Positions 48,015 to 58,005 of a DNA stretch of 64,000 nucleotides are shown in pieces (within the stretch, counting starts at the first letter, position 1; every line of letters starts with the position of its first letter). Made by a program: the position numbers and the translations under genes. The stretch is from Burkholderiales bacterium GJ-E10 (GTDB lineage: Bacteria > Pseudomonadota > Gammaproteobacteria > Burkholderiales > Burkholderiaceae_F), in assembly GCA_000828975.1 (NCBI GenBank), contig AP014683.1, positions 1,693,700 through 1,757,699 on the forward strand, given 5' to 3'. Under the pieces are notes generated by a model. The model was not told the origin of the DNA. It saw only the letters and a program-made list of their open reading frames with translations, and made no database searches.

Positions 48015-48284
48015 ATGATTGACGCCCTGGTGGCCGGCAAGCTCTACGGCAAGCCGCAATCCCGCACCGCCGGAAACGGCAAGACCTACGTTATCGCCAA
48101 GCTGCGCGCCGCCGCCGGGGATGGCGAATCCCTGTTCGTGAACTGCATCACGTTCGACAAGGCGACCGGCGATCGCCTGCTGGCGCTCGACGATGGCGAT
48201 TCCATCGCGCTGGCCGGCGCACTCACGCCGAAGGTACGTTGCCGAAACATTCGGACGGCGCGTATTCGCAGAAACGTTACTTGA
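48015..48284 (+). pseudogene. Truncated single-stranded-DNA-binding (OB-fold) protein
   Basis: 89 codons. The start, with GGAGG nine bases before the ATG, and the first about 74 residues are of the small SSB type carried on plasmids and integrative elements: MIDALVAGKLYGKPQSR, GESLFVNCITFDKATGDRLL and DSIALAGALTPKV. After about 48237 the sequence (RCRNIRTARIRR) no longer fits, so the C-terminal third is replaced, which points to a recombination junction. Confidence 0.65.
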
Positions 48285-48411
48285 GGACGTAGCTTCCGCC
48301 CTGAGCGACGCGGGCAACCGCCGCCCAGATTCCGCGTACGCAGGAAGCGCCACCCCTCATTGCCCGCCGTTCGCACACCGCCTAGACTGCGGCAGAAAAG
48401 AGAGGGGATGA

Positions 48412-48852
48412 ATGACAGGCACTATCACGAAGGTCTTTCTAATTGTGGCGCTTTTGGTGACCGGAATTACCGGATGCGCTACCCATCGACCGTCGTATGC
48501 GGAACAAATCGCGCAAATTCCCCAGCCCACTAACGACGAAGATAGGCAGCATAAATGCGCCTTCCTTCGAGGCGAAATAGCGCGGCAGCAAAACATTGCC
48601 ATGGTTGGCGCTGCGCAATTGCAAGGTATGTATGCCTTGGCTATTGAGGCCAGCGCCCGAAATAACATCGCCGCGCTGGAATCGCGGGCGAGTGATTTTG
48701 ACTGTAGCGCCGCATTCAGCAATCAGCCTGTGCCGATGGAACGCTCTGCACCTGCCGACGTGGCGAAATCGAAAATCGAAAGTTGCATTGATGCCTGCAA
48801 GGCAAACACGTCAAGAACCTCGGATGCGTGCTTTGACGCTTGCAACCACTAG
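48412..48852 (+). CDS. Small lipoprotein of unknown function
   Basis: 146 residues. The hydrophobic N-terminus (TKVFLIVALLVTGITGC) ends in a lipobox with Cys22, followed by ATHRPSYAEQ. So it is a likely lipoprotein. The body is helical (RQQNIAMVGAAQLQGMYALA) and carries four cysteines near the C-terminus (SCIDACKANTSRTSDACFDAC), which may pair. Codons are less GC-rich than in the core genes, consistent with foreign origin. No family recognised. GAGGGG lies before the ATG. Confidence 0.7.
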   Translation: MTGTITKVFLIVALLVTGITGCATHRPSYAEQIAQIPQPTNDEDRQHKCAFLRGEIARQQNIAMVGAAQLQGMYALAIEASARNNIAALESRASDFDCSAAFSNQPVPMERSAPADVAKSKIESCIDACKANTSRTSDACFDACNH

Positions 48853-48950
48853 CACCTTGTCCCCAAAACGTCGCAGCGCAACGCAGGCCGGAATCGGGGC
48901 AAATTCCCCGTATCCGCCCGGTAATCCCGTCTTAACGCGGGTGGCGGCGG

Positions 48951-50498
48951 TCAGAGCGGGGCGGCCGGCACCCAACGATGGGGAAGCAATTCCTCGATCC
49001 TGCTTGCCGGCAAGGTCGGCAGCCGCGTGAAGACGTCCTTGAGGTAGGCATACGGATCGTGCCCGTTCATCTTCGCCGACTGGATCAGGCTCATGATGGC
49101 GGCGGCGCGTTGCCCGGCACGAAGGGATCCGGCGAAGAGCCAGTTGGACCTCCCCAGCGCAACGGGCCGGATTCGGTTCTCGATGTAATTGTTGTCGGCC
49201 GGTAGCGTTCCGTCGTCCAGATATCGGGTTAGCGCCTGCCATCGACCGAGGCTGTAGTTGAGCGCCTTGGCGGTTGCCGATCCGTCCGGAACCTTGGGGC
49301 GGTGCGCCGCCATCCACGCGTGCAACGTGTCGGCGATCGGTCTGGCTTTGGCCTGTCGGATTTCACGGCGCGCATCGGCATCGAGGTCCCGGACTTCGCG
49401 TTCGACTTCGTAGATCTGCCCGAAGAGCTTCAAGGCGTCCGATGCGATCTGGCTTTTGTTCGCCTCGTGCAGTTCGAAGAACTTCCTTCTGGCGTGCGCC
49501 AGGCAGCCGCACTCGGTCATGCCTTCCTTGGCAAGCATCGCCTTGTAACCGGAGTAGTCGTCGCAAACGAGTTTGCCGCGCCAGGCCCCGAGGAACGCCT
49601 CGGCATTCTTGCCCGAGCGCGTCTCGGTAAAGTCGTAGACGACGGCCTTGATGTCCTCGAACGCTCCGGGGCTGTAGGCCCAGAGGTAAGCGCGGTGCGT
49701 CTTGCCGTTTCCGGGCTTGAGCATCGACACCGGCGTCTCGTCGGCGTGCAGCACGCGGTGCGAGAGAACCGTGCCGCGCAGCGCATCGACCAGGGGCTGG
49801 AGCTGCACCCCGCACACGCCCACCCACTCCCCGAGCGTCGAGCGCGGAATCGCGTAGCCGGCCCGGCCGAAGATCTCCTCCTGCCGGTACAGCGGAACGT
49901 GGTCGGCGTACTTCGCCACCATCACCTGGGCCAGCAGGCTCGGCGTCGCGATCCCCTTGTCGATGACCTGCGCGGGAACCGGCGCCTGGATCAGCTTCTC
50001 GCATTTGCCGCAAACCCACTTGCCGCGGATGTGCCGCTCGACGCTGAACACTCCGGGTTCGTAGGCGAGCTTCTCGGACACGTCCTCGCCGATGCGCTTC
50101 ATCTGGCAGCCGCAGGCGCAGGTCGTCGAATCGGGTTCATGCTGCACCGCCACCCGCGGAAGGTGATCGGGCAGCGGCTCGCGCCGCGGTTTGCTCTTCT
50201 CCCGCTTCGCAGGCTCGGTGGGTTGAAGCTGCTCGAGCTCTTCCTCCATCGCCGCCAGATCCGCATCCAGCGTCTCTTCCAGAAGGCTCGCCTGGTTGCG
50301 GTCGAGCTTCTCGCTCGTGCGGTCGAATCGGATTCGCTTGTAGCGCGCCAGCTCGTATGTGAGCTGTTCGATGCGTGCGCTCTTGAACAGAACCTCGCTC
50401 TGGAGCGCCGCAACCTTATCGAGCAGATCTCGGGTCGCTTCTCGCAATTGCGGTTCGGAGAGCGAATCGAGATTGGCAGCGTTCAGCATGCACAGCAT
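48951..50498 (-). CDS. tnpC: IS66 transposase TnpC
   Basis: 515 residues. An N-terminal leucine-rich/coiled-coil region (about 10-90) is followed by a zinc-finger segment (CACGCQMK, CGKCEK) and the IS66 DDE core. Core residues are in LHADETPVSML, VCDDYSGYKAML and ADNNYIENRIRPVALGR, and it ends SLIQSAKMNGHDPYAYLKDV. All features of an intact TnpC are present. The start may be the ATG at 50498 or another at 50489; neither has a clear ribosome binding site. Confidence 0.95.
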   Translation of the reverse strand: MLCMLNAANLDSLSEPQLREATRDLLDKVAALQSEVLFKSARIEQLTYELARYKRIRFDRTSEKLDRNQASLLEETLDADLAAMEEELEQLQPTEPAKREKSKPRREPLPDHLPRVAVQHEPDSTTCACGCQMKRIGEDVSEKLAYEPGVFSVERHIRGKWVCGKCEKLIQAPVPAQVIDKGIATPSLLAQVMVAKYADHVPLYRQEEIFGRAGYAIPRSTLGEWVGVCGVQLQPLVDALRGTVLSHRVLHADETPVSMLKPGNGKTHRAYLWAYSPGAFEDIKAVVYDFTETRSGKNAEAFLGAWRGKLVCDDYSGYKAMLAKEGMTECGCLAHARRKFFELHEANKSQIASDALKLFGQIYEVEREVRDLDADARREIRQAKARPIADTLHAWMAAHRPKVPDGSATAKALNYSLGRWQALTRYLDDGTLPADNNYIENRIRPVALGRSNWLFAGSLRAGQRAAAIMSLIQSAKMNGHDPYAYLKDVFTRLPTLPASRIEELLPHRWVPAAPL

Positions 50499-50564
50499 GC
50501 TGCCAGATGTGTTGCAGCGGCGCCATTGCCGATTCAGGCAATTGCCAATTGCGCTCGACCGCGA

Positions 50565-50900
50565 TCACACCAAAGTGATCTCGCGCTCTGCGCCGACGTG
50601 CTGCCAGGGAAGGCCGATCACAAGCGCATCGAGTTGCGCACGCGTGATCGATGCCCGGCCTGTTCCGTCCATGCCCGCCCAAACGAAACGTCCTTGATAC
50701 AGACGCCGCGCACAAAGCCACAGGCCGAAGCCGTCATGCACCAGCACCTTGATCCGATTTACACGGCGGTTCGTGAACACGTATGCATGATGCGGCCGGG
50801 CGGAGCCAAACACCGCCACGACGCGGGCAAGCGCCGTATCCATGCCGGCGCGCATGTCGATGGGGGCCGTGGCCAACCATACCGCCTCGATCCGGATCAT
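50565..50900 (-). CDS. tnpB: IS66 accessory protein TnpB
   Basis: 111 residues. IRIEAVWLATAPIDMRAGMD and FTNRRVNRIKVLVHDGFGLW are the IS66 Orf2 (TnpB) signatures. It is required for IS66 transposition, though its exact task is unclear. The ATG overlaps the tnpA stop as ATGA (50897-50900), the normal coupling in IS66. Confidence 0.95.
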   Translation of the reverse strand: MIRIEAVWLATAPIDMRAGMDTALARVVAVFGSARPHHAYVFTNRRVNRIKVLVHDGFGLWLCARRLYQGRFVWAGMDGTGRASITRAQLDALVIGLPWQHVGAEREITLV

Positions 50901-51265
50901 CGCAACCACGCGCGCAGCCACGCTGCGCAGTCCCCGGCTGCCGAAACTGGCCAGCTCACCGTGACCGTGGCCGCTCCGCGGCGCAGCTCGATCCGGATTT
51001 CCCCGCTGGGGGCCACCGTTGGCAGCGGCTCCAGCGGCAGCGCAATGAACTCCTCCCGGGCTTGGGCGCTGCGCTCAACCACCGTGTTCGCCGTCGCGGC
51101 GCTCTTCACGACCCAGTTACGCAACAAGTTGGCGTTGATCCCGTTGGCCATTGCCACCGAGGCCATCGAGACTCCCGGCCGCCGGCATTCCTCAACCAAC
51201 CGCGCCTTGAACTCGGCACTGTGCCGCCGCCGGCGACGTCCCGGCATCCCTTGCTTGATGGACAT
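50897..51265 (-). CDS. tnpA: IS66 accessory protein TnpA (HTH)
   Basis: 122 residues. RRHSAEFKARLVEECRRPGV with VAMANGINANLLRNWV is the transposase_8 helix-turn-helix. The C-terminus (IRIELRRGAATVTVSWP) matches IS66 Orf1. The start at 51265 lies close to the right inverted repeat. The frame extends upstream of it, but without family similarity. Confidence 0.93.
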   Translation of the reverse strand: MSIKQGMPGRRRRRHSAEFKARLVEECRRPGVSMASVAMANGINANLLRNWVVKSAATANTVVERSAQAREEFIALPLEPLPTVAPSGEIRIELRRGAATVTVSWPVSAAGDCAAWLRAWLR

Positions 51266-51390
51266 GTGTCCGCTTCTCCCGTAAGTGGACACGATCCTCG
51301 CTGCCTCAAGGGCAGTGATCAAGATGGGTTTACCGGGCGGTTACAATTCCCCGGCAATCCCTACACTGCCCCTACATGCGCCGCGAACCG

Positions 51391-51511
<121 letters not shown>

Positions 51512-51741
51512 TCACGAGAAGAGGATGCACGATCCGTTTGCCGGTTTTCGTGCAGCGCAGAAGGGGAATTCTACATCAAATCTTGATTTCGTAGCGGAGC
51601 CGGGCGATTTGCCCCGCACGCCAGGACGGACATCGATCGAGCCGCCGCGCCGTCCGATACCATCGCGGGGCATCCCCGCCTCGCACCGCGGGCGGGGTCA
51701 CGTATCGCGGATGGTTCGGTTCGGATCTGGAAAGGGGCCGC

Positions 51742-52626
51742 ATGGCGTCGTCATCGGGTGGCCGGCGTTGGCTCGGCTATGCACTGGTCACCACCGTTGC
51801 GTGGGGGCTTTGGGGCGCCTTGAGCGCCCTCCCCGCCCGTCACGGGTTTCCGGACACCCTCACCTATGTGGTCTGGTCGATCACCATGCTGTTGCCGGCA
51901 ACGTACGTCTGGCGGAAGGAAGGCTGGAAGGCGCCCTTCCATCCGCGTTCGCTGGCACTGGGATTGACCATCGGCGTCACCGGTGCGGGCGGGGTGATCC
52001 TGCTCTTCCCGACCTTGTCGATGGGGCCGTCGTACCTGATCTTCCCCATCATTTCACTTGCGCCGATGGTCACGATCGCGCTCAGCGCCGCTTTCCTGCG
52101 AGAGCGCACGGGACGGACCGGCGCGGTCGGGATCGTGCTGGCGCTCATCGCGTTGCCGCTGCTCAACGACTGGGCGCCGGGAGCGGGGGCGCCCCACCTC
52201 GGACTCTGGTTCTTCCTGTCGCTGGCGATTCTGCTGGCATGGGGCGTGCAGAATTTTTTCATCAAGATCGCGCACCATTCGATGAACACCGGCGCAATCT
52301 TCTTCTACATGACGCTGGGGGGATTGCTGCTGGTTCCGCTTGCGCTGGCACGCACGAACTGGCGGGCACCCATCAACTGGGGGCCGGACGGCCCGTTGCT
52401 TTCGGCCGGCATCCAGTTGCTCAACGCGGTGGGATCGCTTTCGCTGGTCTACGCCCTGCGGGAGGGCAAGGCGATGGTCGTGTCGGCCCTTACCAACGCG
52501 GCATCCCCGCTCCTCACCGCCCTGGTCGCGATGGCAATCGCCGGCGAGATTCCGGGACCGTTCAAGCTGCTGGGGATCGGGCTTGCCGTACTGGCCTCGG
52601 GATTGCTCGCGATCGAAGGAGAGTAG
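51742..52626 (+). CDS. DMT-superfamily (EamA-like) transporter
   Basis: 294 residues with about ten spans. AWGLWGALSALPARHGF starts the first span, and the two repeated five-span halves typical of the drug/metabolite transporter superfamily are evident. LNAVGSLSLVYALREGKAMVVSALTNAASP is the second-half signature (quoted in part: SLVYALREGKAMVVSALT). The substrate is unknown. It lies five bases before the acyltransferase gene, likely the same operon. Confidence 0.87.
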   Translation: MASSSGGRRWLGYALVTTVAWGLWGALSALPARHGFPDTLTYVVWSITMLLPATYVWRKEGWKAPFHPRSLALGLTIGVTGAGGVILLFPTLSMGPSYLIFPIISLAPMVTIALSAAFLRERTGRTGAVGIVLALIALPLLNDWAPGAGAPHLGLWFFLSLAILLAWGVQNFFIKIAHHSMNTGAIFFYMTLGGLLLVPLALARTNWRAPINWGPDGPLLSAGIQLLNAVGSLSLVYALREGKAMVVSALTNAASPLLTALVAMAIAGEIPGPFKLLGIGLAVLASGLLAIEGE

Positions 52627-52631
52627 ACGGG

Positions 52632-53858
52632 ATGGGTTCATACATCGTCCGGATTGCGCAGCCCGACGACGCAGGAACGATCGATCCGGTCCAATGGGAC
52701 GCGCTGGTCGCCGCGGATCCGCAGGCCAATCCGTTCCTGCGCCACGCGTTCCTGCATGCGCTGCATGCCAGCGGCGCCGTGACGCCGCGCACGGGCTGGG
52801 ACCCGCACTTCCTGACGGTCTGGACGAACGACGCAGGGAAGCCCGCGCAACTGGTCGCGGCCGTTCCGCTCTATGCCAAGGCCCACTCGTATGGCGAGTT
52901 CGTGTTCGATTGGGCCTGGGCCGCCGCAGCCGAGCGCGCGGGGCTGTCCTACTACCCGAAATGGCTCGTGGCCGTTCCATTCACCCCGGTGACGGGTACC
53001 CGCATTCTTGCCTCGGATGCGCCGGCCCGGGCGGCGGCAATCGAGGGCCTGCTGCAGTTTGCGGAGGAAACGCCGGCCTCGTCGCTGCATGTGCTCTTTG
53101 CGCCGGAGGCCGAGATCGACCACCTTGCCCGGCAAGGTCTGCTGGTGCGCAAGGGCATTCAGTTCCACTGGCACAACCGCGGCTACCGGGATTTCGAGGA
53201 CTTCCTGGCGGCGCTGAGCCAGCCCAAGCGCAAGCGCATCCGCGCCGAGCGCCGCAAGGTGCGCGAGGCCGGAATCCGCGTCGAACGTCGAGTCGGCAAG
53301 GAGATCGGCGCGAACGACTGGGAGTTCTTTTTCCGCTGTTATGCGAACACCTACGCGGAGCACGGTGCGCGGGAATATCTGAATCTCGATTTCTTCCGCC
53401 GCATCGGCGACGCCATGTCCGAGCATGTGTTGCTGGTGCTCGCATGGCGCGGCGAGACCCCGGTGGCGAGCGCGCTCGGCATCTTCGATCGGGCGCGCGG
53501 CGCGCTCTACGGTCGGTACTGGGGTGCCGTCGAGTCGGTTTCGTGCCTGCATTTCGAATGTTGCTACTACCAGTTCATCGAATTTGCCATCGAGCAGGGC
53601 TTGCGGGTCTGCGAGGGAGGCGCGCAGGGGGCGCACAAGCTGGCCCGCGGCTTCGATCCGGTGGTCACGGCCTCGGCCCATCGGCTGCGCGATTCCGGCC
53701 TGCACGCGGCGGTCGCACGATTCCTCGCGCGCGAGGAGGACGCCATCGACGAAACCTTCGATGAACTGGCCGAGCATCGCGCATGGCGCGCAGCAGCGCC
53801 GGCCGCAGAGCATGACGGCACCGGAGCGGCCGCCGCGCCGGAGGGAATCGGCGAGTGA
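52632..53858 (+). CDS. FemAB/GNAT-like acyltransferase (peptidogalycan family, PF04339-type)
   Basis: 408 residues. Opens with DPVQWDALVAADPQANPFLR and HAFLHALHASGAV, typical of the DUF482/peptidogalycan family. Then come ALSQPKRKRIRAERRKVREA and the FemAB-like acceptor end RYWGAVESVSCLHFECCYYQ with CEGGAQGAHKLARGFDPV. Such proteins have a double-GNAT fold and are thought to transfer acyl or aminoacyl groups in the envelope, but no reaction is proven. Good start with GGAGAG. The tail (about 395-408) is low complexity. Confidence 0.85.
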   Translation: MGSYIVRIAQPDDAGTIDPVQWDALVAADPQANPFLRHAFLHALHASGAVTPRTGWDPHFLTVWTNDAGKPAQLVAAVPLYAKAHSYGEFVFDWAWAAAAERAGLSYYPKWLVAVPFTPVTGTRILASDAPARAAAIEGLLQFAEETPASSLHVLFAPEAEIDHLARQGLLVRKGIQFHWHNRGYRDFEDFLAALSQPKRKRIRAERRKVREAGIRVERRVGKEIGANDWEFFFRCYANTYAEHGAREYLNLDFFRRIGDAMSEHVLLVLAWRGETPVASALGIFDRARGALYGRYWGAVESVSCLHFECCYYQFIEFAIEQGLRVCEGGAQGAHKLARGFDPVVTASAHRLRDSGLHAAVARFLAREEDAIDETFDELAEHRAWRAAAPAAEHDGTGAAAAPEGIGE

Positions 53859-53958
53859 CGGCGACGCCGTGCGTGCGCTGCAGGCACCGGTGCTGCGCCC
53901 GATCAAACGGCAGACTGGAGAAACGGGAGACCTGCCACGCCGTTGCTACACTGGCGCT

Positions 53959-54534
53959 GTGACTCCGACTCCCTTCGCACGCTTCTGCTCCGCCTGCGGC
54001 AACGCGATTTCCCGGCGCATTCCGTCGGGGGATACGCGGGAGCGCGACTGTTGCGACGCCTGCGGCCGGATCCATTACGTCAACCCACGGCCGATCGTGG
54101 GAACGATCCCCGTGTGGGACGACCGGATCCTGCTGTGCCGGCGCGCGATCGAACCGCGTTACGGCGCCTGGACCCTTCCGGCCGGCTTCATGGAAATCGG
54201 GGAATCGACGGCGCGCGGCGCACAGCGCGAAACCGAGGAAGAGGCCCATGCCCGGGTGGAGATCGGACCGCTTTTCAGTCTGCTCGACATTCCGCATGCC
54301 GAGCAGATCCACATCTTCTATCTGGCGCGCCTGCTCGACCTGGATTTCGGCCCGGGTGAGGAAAGCCTCGAGGTGCGCCTGTTCGCGGAAGCCGAAATCC
54401 CCTGGGAGGAAATCGCCTTCCGCACGGTGACGACCACCCTGCAGCGATTCTTCGAAGACCGCCGCCGCGGCGGCTTCGGTCTGCACGTCCTGGAACTTCC
54501 GCCGCGCGCGCCTGCGCCGGGCATCGCCGCATGA
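53959..54534 (+). CDS. NUDIX hydrolase with N-terminal zinc ribbon (NudC-like half)
   Basis: 191 residues from a [12 protein letters not shown] and [13 protein letters not shown] form a zinc ribbon (about 7-45). The NUDIX box is [24 protein letters not shown], with REx2EE (in part: RETEEEA) positioned to bind Mg. Substrates may be NADH or ADP-ribose type pyrophosphates. It ends ATGA with aat, so the two are translated together. The GTG has no strong ribosome binding site. A possible -10 (TACACT) lies just before it. Confidence 0.85.
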   Translation: MTPTPFARFCSACGNAISRRIPSGDTRERDCCDACGRIHYVNPRPIVGTIPVWDDRILLCRRAIEPRYGAWTLPAGFMEIGESTARGAQRETEEEAHARVEIGPLFSLLDIPHAEQIHIFYLARLLDLDFGPGEESLEVRLFAEAEIPWEEIAFRTVTTTLQRFFEDRRRGGFGLHVLELPPRAPAPGIAA

Positions 54535-55256
54535 TTGCGTGGCTGGAACCGGACGATCCGTTTCCCGACATTGCCAACGCCCTCGAGGAGCCCAACGGCC
54601 TGCTCGCCGCCTCGCGGGACTGCACCACCCGGCGCCTGATCGACGCATACCGGGCCGGCATCTTCCCGTGGTACGAAGCCGGCCAACCGGTCCTCTGGTG
54701 GAGCCCCGACCCGCGGATGGTCCTCCTCCCCGACCGATTCCGCGTTTCCCGTTCCCTGCGCAAGACGCTGCGCGCCGCCGCGGCAGACCCCCGCCTCGCC
54801 TTGCGCATCGACACCGCATTCGAAACCGTCATGCGCAACTGCGCCGCACCGCGGCGGGGCCAGGAAGGAACCTGGATCACCGAACCGATCGTCCGCGCGT
54901 ACTGCGGACTCGCCGAACGGGGACTGGCGCACTCGGTGGAACTCTGGGCGGATGGGGACCTGATCGGCGGTCTGTACGGCGTGAGCCTGGGCCGCATGTT
55001 CTATGGCGAATCGATGTTTTCCCGGGTACGCGACGCGTCGAAGATTGCACTCGCGGGCCTCGTGGCGATTCTGCGTCAGGAGGGGGTGCCGGTGATAGAC
55101 TGTCAACAGAATACGCGGCACCTCGCGTCGCTGGGCGCCTGCGAGATTCCGCGGCGGGAGTTTTGCGAACGCATGCGCGACGCCCTGGCACGGGAAGCAG
55201 TGCCGTGGAGCGCGTATCGGAACCGACGGCTGAACGAACTGCTGGAATTGCACTGA
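54531..55256 (+). CDS. aat: Leucyl/phenylalanyl-tRNA-protein transferase
   Basis: 241 residues. [20 protein letters not shown] and [20 protein letters not shown] form the Aat signature, with [18 protein letters not shown] near the end. The enzyme adds Leu or Phe to N-terminal Arg/Lys of proteins, marking them for ClpS/ClpAP. It is directly followed by bpt (four bases), giving both transferases of the bacterial N-end rule pathway. Confidence 0.96.
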   Translation: MIAWLEPDDPFPDIANALEEPNGLLAASRDCTTRRLIDAYRAGIFPWYEAGQPVLWWSPDPRMVLLPDRFRVSRSLRKTLRAAAADPRLALRIDTAFETVMRNCAAPRRGQEGTWITEPIVRAYCGLAERGLAHSVELWADGDLIGGLYGVSLGRMFYGESMFSRVRDASKIALAGLVAILRQEGVPVIDCQQNTRHLASLGACEIPRREFCERMRDALAREAVPWSAYRNRRLNELLELH

Positions 55257-55259
55257 AGC

Positions 55260-56009
55260 GTGGCCAACCTCAAGGAGCTGCCGTTCTCGACGTTGCAGTT
55301 TTATGCAACGGCACCCTATCCTTGCAGCTACCTCGAAGGCCGGCAGGCGCGCTCGCAGGTGGCGACGCCCGCGCACCTGATCAACGCCGACGTCTATAGC
55401 GGCCTCGTCCGGGCGGGATTCCGCCGCAGCGGCATCTTCACCTACCGTCCCCATTGCGATGGTTGCCGCGCATGCATTCCAATCCGGCTCCCGGTGGCGC
55501 ATTTCACCCCCAACCGCAGCCAGCGTCGAAGCTGGCGGCAGCATCGGACGCTATGCAGCCGCGTGGTGGAAATGAGCTTCGAGGACGAACACTACGACCT
55601 CTACCTGCGATACCAGACTGCGCGGCACGCCGGCGGAGGGATGGACAACGACAGCCGCGAACAGTATTCGCAATTCCTTCTGGCATCCAAGGTCAATTCG
55701 CGCCTCGTCGAATTCCGCGACCCCGCGACCAATGGCGAGCCCGGTATCTTGCGGATGGTTTCGATCATCGACATCCTCGATGATGGCCTGTCTTCCGTGT
55801 ACACGTTCTACGATCCGGACGAACCGCGCGCCAGCTATGGAACGTACAACGTCCTATGGCAGATCGTGCAATGCCGGGAGCTTGCCTTGCCGTATTGCTA
55901 CCTCGGCTACTGGATCGAGGGCTGCAGCAAGATGTCCTACAAGGCGCATTTCCGTCCCTACGAACTGTTGCAGAACAACCGCTGGCTGCGGGCGGGCGCC
56001 GCGAAATAA
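55260..56009 (+). CDS. bpt: Aspartate/glutamate leucyltransferase (Bpt; ATE1-like)
   Basis: 249 residues from a GTG, four bases after aat. [38 protein letters not shown] and [20 protein letters not shown] are conserved ATE/Bpt sequences. It attaches Leu to N-terminal Asp or Glu. Bacterial Bpt is known to work with Aat (Vibrio vulnificus). The GTG start and lack of a strong ribosome binding site suggest coupling to aat. Confidence 0.95.
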   Translation: MANLKELPFSTLQFYATAPYPCSYLEGRQARSQVATPAHLINADVYSGLVRAGFRRSGIFTYRPHCDGCRACIPIRLPVAHFTPNRSQRRSWRQHRTLCSRVVEMSFEDEHYDLYLRYQTARHAGGGMDNDSREQYSQFLLASKVNSRLVEFRDPATNGEPGILRMVSIIDILDDGLSSVYTFYDPDEPRASYGTYNVLWQIVQCRELALPYCYLGYWIEGCSKMSYKAHFRPYELLQNNRWLRAGAAK

Positions 56010-56041
56010 ACCGCCAAAATTCCCATCACGACCGACACGAC

Positions 56042-57103
56042 ATGAGTGAATCCTGCGTCCCGGGTTGCGGCGCACTGTACCGCTTCACCCGCCCACTGCT
56101 CTTCTCCTTCGACCCCGAACGCGCCCATGAAATGACGCTCGAGGGTCTGCAGCGAGCCTACGACATCGGCATCCTGCGTGCCGCCGCCACGCCGATGGAC
56201 GGGGAACCCGTCCAGGCGATGGGACTGACGTTTCCCAACCCGGTCGGCCTCGCCGCCGGCATGGACAAGAACGCCGCGCATGTCGACGCGCTGGGATGCC
56301 TGGGATTCGGCTTCATCGAAGCGGGTACCGTGACGCCGCGCCCGCAGCCGGGGAATCCGAAGCCGCGCATGTTCCGCCTTCCTTCCGAGCAGGCGCTGAT
56401 CAATCGCATGGGATTCAACAACGATGGCGTCGATCGCTTCGTGCAGAACGCGGCGCGGACGCGATATCGCGGCGTCCTGGGCCTGAACATCGGCAAGAAC
56501 GCCGCCACGCCGATCGACCGCGCGCTCGACGACTATCGCGCAGCGCTGGCGGCGGTGTATCCCCATGCCGGCTACGTCACCGTCAACATCTCATCCCCCA
56601 ACACGCGGGACCTGCGCAGCCTCCAGGAGGAACGGGAACTGGAGCGGCTGCTCGGCGCACTGCGCGAGGAACGGACGCGCCTCGAACAGGCCCATGGGCG
56701 GCGGGTCCCGCTGGCAGTGAAGATCGCGCCCGACGTGGCCGATGCCCAGATCCCGCGCATCGCCGACACCTTGGTCGCCTTCGGCGTCGACGGCGTGATT
56801 GCGACCAACACGACGATCTCCCGCCACGGCGTCGAGGGGCGACGCAACGCCGATGAAGGCGGCGGCCTGTCGGGCGCTCCCCTGCGCGAGCGTTCCACCG
56901 AGGTCGTTGCCGCGTTGGCGCGCCACTTGCGGGGCGCGATGACGATCATCGGCGTCGGCGGCATCGTCCGGGGAGAAGACGCCGTGGAAAAGATCCGGGC
57001 CGGCGCAACGCTCGTCCAGGTCTATACCGGGCTGATCTACCGGGGACCGGCACTGGTTTCCGAATGCCGGAAGGCGATTGCCGCCGTCCGCGGCAACCGA
57101 TAG
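56042..57103 (+). CDS. pyrD: Dihydroorotate dehydrogenase (quinone), class 2
   Basis: 353 residues. An N-terminal helical extension (about 1-50) for quinone access precedes the barrel. [46 protein letters not shown] (with the catalytic Ser) and [20 protein letters not shown] all match class 2. It oxidises dihydroorotate to orotate in pyrimidine synthesis. It lies 32 bases after bpt in the same direction. Confidence 0.96.
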   Translation: MSESCVPGCGALYRFTRPLLFSFDPERAHEMTLEGLQRAYDIGILRAAATPMDGEPVQAMGLTFPNPVGLAAGMDKNAAHVDALGCLGFGFIEAGTVTPRPQPGNPKPRMFRLPSEQALINRMGFNNDGVDRFVQNAARTRYRGVLGLNIGKNAATPIDRALDDYRAALAAVYPHAGYVTVNISSPNTRDLRSLQEERELERLLGALREERTRLEQAHGRRVPLAVKIAPDVADAQIPRIADTLVAFGVDGVIATNTTISRHGVEGRRNADEGGGLSGAPLRERSTEVVAALARHLRGAMTIIGVGGIVRGEDAVEKIRAGATLVQVYTGLIYRGPALVSECRKAIAAVRGNR

Positions 57104-57154
57104 CCAGAAGCGGGCATCGCCACCGCATTTCACATCGTGGTATAGACTGGGGGC

Positions 57155-57988
57155 ATGCCCACTGAACCATCCCCCTGCAGCACCCCGCTTGCGGCGCCGG
57201 TCCTGGCGGCCCGGGAGGCGGGGGAGCGTACGGCGATCCAGGTAATCGAGCGGATGATGAACCTGCTCGATGCCCTTGCCGCGCGCTCCGGGCCGGTCAG
57301 CCTCAAGGAACTGGCCCGGACGACTTCGCTGCACCCGTCGACTGCGCACCGGATCCTCAACGACATGGTGGTCGGCCGGTTCGTCGACCGGGGCGACGCG
57401 CCCGGCTCCTACCGGCTGGGGATGCGCTTGCTCGAACTGGGAAACCTGGTCAAGGCGCGCCTTAGCGTACGGGAAGCCGCGCTGGAGCCGATGCGCGAAC
57501 TGCATCGGCGAACCGGCCAGACCGTCAACCTGTCGGTACGCCAGGGTGATGAGATCGTCTACGTCGAACGCGCCTACAGCGAGCGCTCCGGTATGCAGGT
57601 GGTCCGTGCGATCGGCGGCCATGCGGCACTGCACCTGACCTCGAGCGGCAAGCTTTTCCTTGCCCACGACGATCCGCGCCTCGTCCGGTCGTACGAAACG
57701 CGCACCGGACTGGCGGGGCACACACGCAACAGCATCACCGATCCGGCCCGCCTGGAACGCGAACTCGCCCAGGTCCGGTCGCGGGGCTACGCGCGCGACA
57801 ACGAGGAACTCGAACCCGGAGTCCGCTGCATTGCGGCGGCGATCCGCGACGATTCGGGAACCGTGGTCGCCGGCCTGTCGCTATCCGCCCCGTCGGAGCG
57901 GATGCAGGATGCCTGGATCGGCGATCTGCAGGCGACGGCGGCGAAAATCTCCGCAGCGCTCGGATACGGCAAACCGGCGGCCGGCTGA
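57155..57988 (+). CDS. IclR-family transcriptional regulator
   Basis: 277 residues. A winged helix-turn-helix (about 30-90: VSLKELARTTSLHPSTAHRI) is followed by an effector domain (about 100-270), with RQGDEIVYVERAYS and GYARDNEELEPGVRCIAAAI being IclR signatures. No target operon is adjacent: the next gene is convergent PbpG and the previous one is pyrD. The effector is unknown. Confidence 0.9.
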   Translation: MPTEPSPCSTPLAAPVLAAREAGERTAIQVIERMMNLLDALAARSGPVSLKELARTTSLHPSTAHRILNDMVVGRFVDRGDAPGSYRLGMRLLELGNLVKARLSVREAALEPMRELHRRTGQTVNLSVRQGDEIVYVERAYSERSGMQVVRAIGGHAALHLTSSGKLFLAHDDPRLVRSYETRTGLAGHTRNSITDPARLERELAQVRSRGYARDNEELEPGVRCIAAAIRDDSGTVVAGLSLSAPSERMQDAWIGDLQATAAKISAALGYGKPAAG

Positions 57989-58005
57989 GCAGGCGATCCC
58001 GCCGG

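Larger units (their letters stand above)
48910..51344. mobile_element. Complete IS66-family insertion sequence
   Basis: 2,435 bp with three leftward genes (tnpA, tnpB, tnpC). The left end GTATCCGCCCGGTAATC (48910-48926) and the inverse of the right end GTAACCGCCCGGTAAAC (51344-51328) match at 15 of 17 positions, and both open with GTA as in IS66. The 8 bases outside each end are identical: AATTCCCC at 48902-48909 and 51345-51352, an 8-bp target duplication as expected for this family. The element is complete and its genes are open, so it could be active. Confidence 0.95.
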
